A program made the position numbers and the translations under genes. This document shows, one piece after another, positions 59,787 through 64,000 of a DNA stretch of 64,000 nucleotides. The notes beneath the pieces are model-generated. The model worked only from the letters and a program-made list of their open reading frames with translations. It was not told where the DNA came from and did not search any database. Source of the DNA: Microbacterium enclense (GTDB lineage: Bacteria > Actinomycetota > Actinomycetes > Actinomycetales > Microbacteriaceae); assembly GCA_038182865.1 (NCBI GenBank), contig CP116226.1, positions 1,054,001-1,118,000 of the forward strand, read 5' to 3'. The first letter of the stretch is position 1; every line of letters starts with the position of its first letter.

Positions 59787-61064
59787 ATGACCGCGAGCCG
59801 CACCGCCTGGTTCGTCCACGACCGCTTCGGGATGTTCGTCCACTTCGGGCTCTACAGCGTCGCCGCACGCCACGAGTGGGTGCAGAACTATGAGCGCATC
59901 GAGGCGGAGGACTACGCCCGCTACGCGGAGTACTTCGACCCCGACCTCTTCGACGCCCCCGCCCTCGCCCGACAGGCCCGCGAGGCCGGTGCGCGCTACG
60001 TCGTCCTGACGGCCAAGCACCACGAGGGGTTCTGCCTGTGGAACACGCAGACGACGCCCTTCAACGCCGTCGCCTCCTGCGGCCGCGACCTCGTGCGCGA
60101 GTACGTCGACGCCCTGCGCGCCGAGGGGCTCCGCGTCGGCCTCTACTTCTCGCTGCTCGACTGGTCGCACCCGCACTACACGATCGACCGTCACCACCCC
60201 CAGCGCGGCGCCGCCGACGTCGCCGAGCGCAACGCCGCGCGCGACATGGCCGTCTACCGCGCCTACCTGCACGCCCAGGTGCGCGAGCTGCTCACCGGCT
60301 ACGGCCCGCTCGACTACCTCTTCTTCGACTTCACCGAGCCCGCCGAGGAAGACGGTCTGCCCGGCAAGGCACCCGAGGACTGGGATGCCGAGACCCTCTT
60401 GGCCCTCTGCCGGGAGTTGCAGCCCGACATGGTGGTGAACGACCGCTTGGGAATCCCCGCCGATCTCGTCACCCCGGAGCAGTACCAGCCCGTGCGCCCC
60501 TTCGAGCGCGACGGCGTGCCGCTCGTGTGGGAGGCCTGCCAGACGATCAACGGCAGCTGGGGGTACCACCGCGACAACCACGACAGCAAGAGCGCGGCGC
60601 TGCTCGTGCGCATGCTCGCCCGCTCGGTGGCGCTGGGCGGCAACCTGCTGCTGAACGTCGGGCCCACCGGGCGCGGCGAGATCGCCCCGCGCGACGCCGC
60701 CCTGCTCTCAGAGGTGGGCGAGTGGATGACCCGGCACGCGGATGCCATCCGCGGCGCCGCCGCGTCGTCGTTCACCCCTCCGTCGGGTGTCGTGTACACC
60801 CAGCGCGGAGACCGCCTGTACGCGCACCTGTTCGACTGGCCCTTCGGCCTGTTGCACCTCCCCGACCTCGCCGACCGGGTCGCCTTCGCCCGTTTCCTCG
60901 ACGACGGGTCCGAGGTGCTCTTCGAGAACATCCCCGCCGACCAAGAGGCCTTCAACCTCCAGCCCGCGGCCCCCGAGCCCGGCACCCTCACGCTGAAGCT
61001 CCCCGTGCAGCCGCCGTCGGTCGCGCTGCCCGTGATCGAGCTGTACCTGCGAGCGTCCTCATGA
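59787..61064 (+). CDS. Alpha-L-fucosidase (GH29 family)
   Basis: This 425-residue protein is a GH29 glycoside hydrolase: WFVHDRFGMFVHFGLYSVAA at the start, ARYVVLTAKHHEGFCLWNTQ, RVGLYFSLLDWSHPHY and LDYLFFDFTEPAEEDG, where Asp181 is the probable nucleophile. NLLLNVGPTGRGEIAPRD is the conserved C-terminal part. No signal peptide is visible, so it would act in the cytoplasm on imported oligosaccharides. GH29 includes some members on other substrates, so fucose is likely but not proven. GAGGAG precedes the ATG. Confidence 0.92.
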   Translation: MTASRTAWFVHDRFGMFVHFGLYSVAARHEWVQNYERIEAEDYARYAEYFDPDLFDAPALARQAREAGARYVVLTAKHHEGFCLWNTQTTPFNAVASCGRDLVREYVDALRAEGLRVGLYFSLLDWSHPHYTIDRHHPQRGAADVAERNAARDMAVYRAYLHAQVRELLTGYGPLDYLFFDFTEPAEEDGLPGKAPEDWDAETLLALCRELQPDMVVNDRLGIPADLVTPEQYQPVRPFERDGVPLVWEACQTINGSWGYHRDNHDSKSAALLVRMLARSVALGGNLLLNVGPTGRGEIAPRDAALLSEVGEWMTRHADAIRGAAASSFTPPSGVVYTQRGDRLYAHLFDWPFGLLHLPDLADRVAFARFLDDGSEVLFENIPADQEAFNLQPAAPEPGTLTLKLPVQPPSVALPVIELYLRASS

Positions 61065-61078
61065 CGAAAGGCCACCGG

Positions 61079-61999
61079 ATGGTCACCGAGTCCTCCATCG
61101 CCCCGCGGCGACGGCGCAACACGATCGAGATGAGGGAGCGCCGTCAGGCGCTCGGCTTCATCACCCCCGCCGTGCTGGGACTCGCGGTGTTCACCGTGCT
61201 CCCGGTGGGGCTCGCGATCGTCATGAGCCTGTTCGACTGGCCGATCTTCGGCAAGCGCGCGTTCGTCGGCTTCGACAACTACGTGACGCTGCTCACCTCG
61301 TCGCCGGAATTCTGGCCGGCGCTGCGCAACTCCGCGGTGTTCACCCTCTTGTACGTCCCGCTGAACCTCGTGGTGGCTCTCGGGCTGTCGCTGCTCCTGG
61401 GCCCCCGGATCCGCGGCCGCGCGGTCTTCCGTGTGCTCTTCTTCATCCCCGTCGTCACGCCGATCGTCGCGAGCGCGCTGATCTGGCGCCTCGTGCTGCA
61501 GCCCGACGGCCTGCTCAACGGCGTGACCGTGTCGCTCTTCGGCTGGGAACTGCCGAACTTCCTCGTCGACCAGAACTGGGCGATGATCGCCGTGGTCGCC
61601 ATGAGCGTGTGGGCGGGGATGGGCTACAACATGCTCGTCCTCACCGCCGCTCTCGAGCAGGTGCCCACCTCGGTCGTCGAAGCCGCCCAGATCGACGGGG
61701 CCCGTGGCATCCGGCTCATCGTCCAGGTGCTCATCCCGCTGATCTCCCCCGCGATCTTCTTCGCGGCGGTGATGACGATCATCTCCTCGATGCAGGTCTT
61801 CGCGCAGCCGCAGCTGCTCACCGGCGGCGGCCCCGGCACCTCGACGGTGCCGCTGGTGATGTTCATCTACAACACCGGCTTCAAATTTCAAGATCTCGGC
61901 CTCGCCGCCGCGGGCGCCTGGATCCTGTTCGTCATCATCATCGGCATCACGGCGCTGCAGTTCCGGGCGCAGAAGAGGTGGGTGCACTATGAGCACTGA
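61079..61999 (+). CDS. Sugar ABC transporter permease (MalF-like)
   Basis: This 306-residue permease has a basic N-terminus (PRRRRNTIEMRERRQALGF), six helices (FITPAVLGLAVFTVLPVGLA and others) and the EAA loop VEAAQIDGARGIRLIVQVLIPLIS. I prefer the ATG at 61079, which has AAAGG 7 nt upstream. An ATG at 61061 overlaps the fucosidase stop (ATGA) and is an alternative. It works with the permease that follows and the binding protein at 58.5 kb. Confidence 0.92.
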   Translation: MVTESSIAPRRRRNTIEMRERRQALGFITPAVLGLAVFTVLPVGLAIVMSLFDWPIFGKRAFVGFDNYVTLLTSSPEFWPALRNSAVFTLLYVPLNLVVALGLSLLLGPRIRGRAVFRVLFFIPVVTPIVASALIWRLVLQPDGLLNGVTVSLFGWELPNFLVDQNWAMIAVVAMSVWAGMGYNMLVLTAALEQVPTSVVEAAQIDGARGIRLIVQVLIPLISPAIFFAAVMTIISSMQVFAQPQLLTGGGPGTSTVPLVMFIYNTGFKFQDLGLAAAGAWILFVIIIGITALQFRAQKRWVHYEH

Positions 62000-62930
62000 G
62001 ACCCTGCGACAGACCCACCGCCCGGCACCGCTGTCGCCCGCGACCGCCGTCGAGGGCCCGCCCGGCGGTCGACGCGGCCGACGCCGCGGTCAGCCGACCT
62101 CTCGCGGCGAGCGCCTCGGCCTGATCGGCGCGTACATCGCTGTGATCGTGGCGGCCGTGATCTTCGCCGCGCCGCTGGTGTACGCGTTCTTCTCGGCCCT
62201 CAAGCCCTCGAACGAGGTGCTGCTCGCCCCGCCGACGCTCATCGGCAGCGAGGTGCGCTGGCAGAACTTCCTCGAGGTGTTCAGCTTCGCGCCCTTCACG
62301 ACCTACATCGCGAACTCGTTCATCGTGTCGATCGCCGGTGTGCTCGTCGTCCTGGCGGTCTCGGCCACGGCCGGCTACGCCTTCGGGCGCCTCCGCTGGC
62401 CCGGGCGCGACATCGTGTTCGTGTTGTTCCTCGGCACCCTGATGGTCCCGCAAGAGGTGCTGGTCATCCCGATGTTCGTCGTCATGCAGTGGTTCGGCTG
62501 GGTCGACACGTACCAGTCGCTCATCTTCCCGTGGGCCTTCACGGCCTTCGGCACCTTCCTCATGCGGCAGTTCTTCCGCGGCATCCCGTTCGAGCTCGAG
62601 GAGGCGGCGCGGGTGGATGGCGCCGGTCCCGTGCGCACCTTCCTGCAGGTGATCCTGCCCCTGGCGGGGTCCGCGCTCGCGGTGCTGGCCGTCTTCACCT
62701 TCCTCAACTACTGGAACAGCTACCTCTGGCCCCTCGTGACCGTCAACGACTACAACGCGCTCGGCACCCTGCCCATCGGCCTGGCCAGCTTCGCGACGCA
62801 GTCCGGAACGCGCTGGGACCTGCAGATGGCGGCGACGATCATCTCGATGATCCCCACCACCATCCTCGTGATCGCCCTGCAGAAGCACCTCGTCAAAGGC
62901 ATCGCGACGTCGGGTCTGGGCGGGCGATGA
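61989..62930 (+). CDS. Sugar ABC transporter permease (MalG-like)
   Basis: This 313-residue permease has an Arg/Pro-rich N-terminus of about 40 residues, then IGAYIAVIVAAVIFAAPLVYAFF, LTMVPQEVLVIPMF-like sequence (LMVPQEVLVIPMFVVMQ), and the EAA loop ELEEAARVDGAGPVRTFLQVILPLAG. The start overlaps the preceding permease by 11 bp. No ATPase is encoded nearby, so a shared MsmK-type ATPase elsewhere is expected. Confidence 0.93.
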   Translation: MSTETLRQTHRPAPLSPATAVEGPPGGRRGRRRGQPTSRGERLGLIGAYIAVIVAAVIFAAPLVYAFFSALKPSNEVLLAPPTLIGSEVRWQNFLEVFSFAPFTTYIANSFIVSIAGVLVVLAVSATAGYAFGRLRWPGRDIVFVLFLGTLMVPQEVLVIPMFVVMQWFGWVDTYQSLIFPWAFTAFGTFLMRQFFRGIPFELEEAARVDGAGPVRTFLQVILPLAGSALAVLAVFTFLNYWNSYLWPLVTVNDYNALGTLPIGLASFATQSGTRWDLQMAATIISMIPTTILVIALQKHLVKGIATSGLGGR

Positions 62931-64000
62931 CCGCGCAGTTCCCCCGGATCGCCATCGTCGGCATGGCCATCGAGTCCAGCGCGTACGCGGCACACCGCGC
63001 CGGCTATGACGATTTCGTGCAGCTGCACGGCGAGGAGGTGCTCTCGCGCTACCCGTTCCTCGCACCCGGTACGCCGCTCGGCGACGCGGCCGAATGGATC
63101 GGCGTCTTCTACGCGCGCTCCCTCCCCGGTGGGCAGGTGCGCCCCGAGGTGTACGACGACTTCCGCTCCCGCATCGCGACGGGCCTCGCCGACCTCGGAC
63201 GCCTGGATGCCGTGTACCTCGACGTGCACGGAGCAATGGGCGTCGAGGGCATGGACGACGCCGAGGGCGACCTCGTCGAGGCCGTGCGCGCGGTCGTCGG
63301 GCCGCGCCCCCTGATCGCCGCTCCCATGGACCTGCACGGCAATGTCTCGGAGCGCTTCGCCCGCGCCGTCGATCTGCCGACATGCTTCCGCCTCGCCCCG
63401 CACGAAGACGCGGACGACACCCGTGAGCGGGCGGCGCGGACCCTGCTCGAGTGGGTGGGCCGCGACGAGCGGCCGGTGCGCGCCTGGGTACGCGTGCCGA
63501 TCCTGCTCCCGGGCGAGAAGACGTCCACCCGCGTCGAGCCCGCGAAGAGCCTCTACGGCCGCCTCGACGAGGTGGAACGGATGCCGGGGATCACCGACGC
63601 CTCGATCTGGATCGGCTACGCGTGGGCCGACGAACCCCGCTGCCACGCGACCGTGCTGGTGAGCGGCTCCGACCCGGCGGCGATCACCGCCGAGGCCGAG
63701 GCCCTCGCGCGGGCACTCTGGGACGCGCGCGACGATTTCTCGTTCGTCGGCCCGCCCGGCTCGCTCGCCGAGGCCATCGACGCGGGCCTCGCGCACCGCG
63801 CCGCCCGCGGGGCCCGTCCGTACCTGGTCAGCGACTCGGGCGACAACCCGGGAGCGGGCGGCTCGGGCGACGTCACCTGGAGCCTGCACGATCTGCTCGC
63901 GGATGAGCGCCTCACCGGCGCCGCCGACGATCTGAGCGTCGCGGTCGCGTCGATCTTCGACCCGGCGGCCGTCGCTTCGCTCGCTGACACGGCCGTGGGC
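62927..64000 (+). CDS. M81 family metallopeptidase (MlrC-like), 3' end outside window
   Basis: This gene is open from the ATG at 62927 to the window end (358 codons). It matches the M81/MlrC family: IAIVGMAIESSAYAAHRAGYDDF, DAVYLDVHGAMGVEGMDDAEGDL, IAAPMDLHGNVSERFARAVD and YLVSDSGDNPGAGGSGDVTW. Family members are about 490 residues, so roughly 130 are missing here. The founding member opens linear microcystin; most relatives have unknown substrates. It overlaps the permease stop as ATGA, placing it in the fucosidase operon. A peptidase in a sugar operon suggests a glycopeptide or an amide-linked sugar as substrate, which is inference. Confidence 0.88.
   Translation, partial: MTAQFPRIAIVGMAIESSAYAAHRAGYDDFVQLHGEEVLSRYPFLAPGTPLGDAAEWIGVFYARSLPGGQVRPEVYDDFRSRIATGLADLGRLDAVYLDVHGAMGVEGMDDAEGDLVEAVRAVVGPRPLIAAPMDLHGNVSERFARAVDLPTCFRLAPHEDADDTRERAARTLLEWVGRDERPVRAWVRVPILLPGEKTSTRVEPAKSLYGRLDEVERMPGITDASIWIGYAWADEPRCHATVLVSGSDPAAITAEAEALARALWDARDDFSFVGPPGSLAEAIDAGLAHRAARGARPYLVSDSGDNPGAGGSGDVTWSLHDLLADERLTGAADDLSVAVASIFDPAAVASLADTAVG

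Overview
The window is high-GC actinobacterial chromosome, most like Microbacterium or a close relative in Microbacteriaceae. The evidence is about 70% GC codon usage, TAGnnT-type -10 boxes, SufS-SufU iron-sulfur genes, Asp23/Gls24-AmaP envelope-stress genes, a small PurL and many sugar, peptide and betaine ABC transporters. The genus call is an inference. I see no rRNA, tRNA, CRISPR array, transposase or phage gene. The organism looks like a free-living heterotroph with many importers and many short autoregulated transcription units.

Layout. 0-7.6 kb: the end of a KdpE-like response regulator (frameshifted), a five-gene peptide importer on the minus strand with a divergent Lrp/AsnC regulator, and two small unknown genes. 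7.6-15.9 kb: an intergenic stretch of long inverted repeats, then sufS-sufU, a DUF1801 gene and a row of small regulator/effector pairs (ArsR+SRPBCC, VOC, WYL, GNAT, TetR+MFS). 15.6-21.1 kb: a tightly coupled inorganic-carbon locus, dabB-dabA-PII-like-zinc-ribbon protein, with a divergent winged-helix gene and a palindrome-flanked promoter. 21.1-30 kb: DUF429, AraC, MFS, small membrane protein and lipoprotein genes, two divergent citrate-synthase-family genes (one fused to a DNA-binding domain) and the molybdenum-cofactor genes mobA-like and moeA. 30-34.7 kb: repeat-rich DNA, DUF1990 and a sugar ABC operon whose binding protein is frameshifted. 34.7-38 kb: a six-gene Asp23/AmaP cluster. 38.2-41.5 kb: fdhD and a YdeP/FdhF-type molybdopterin oxidoreductase, which probably uses cofactor made by the 28-30 kb genes. 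41.5-50.8 kb: repeats, a lipoprotein, unknown genes, purL, a 3 x 215-bp tandem repeat and a pair of paralogous unknown genes. 50.9-54.9 kb: a glycine betaine/proline-type ABC importer and a chorismate mutase. 55-64 kb: an AI-2E-type permease, a short NagA, and a ROK-controlled glycan locus (binding protein, GH29 fucosidase, two permeases, M81 metallopeptidase cut by the window end).

Three signals stand out beyond the genes. First, intergenic DNA holds several families of long nested inverted repeats. One family is present at 10.3 kb and in three tandem copies at 47 kb, where one copy carries a paired change that keeps the stem. Second, the heptamer GGATGCC/GGCATCC occurs roughly 110 times by hand count, far above base-composition expectation, and often forces codons that are otherwise rare here. 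Third, about sixteen genes have a -10-like hexamer ending 6-8 nt before the start codon, so leaderless mRNA is probably common; in two of them a palindromic operator sits on the start codon.
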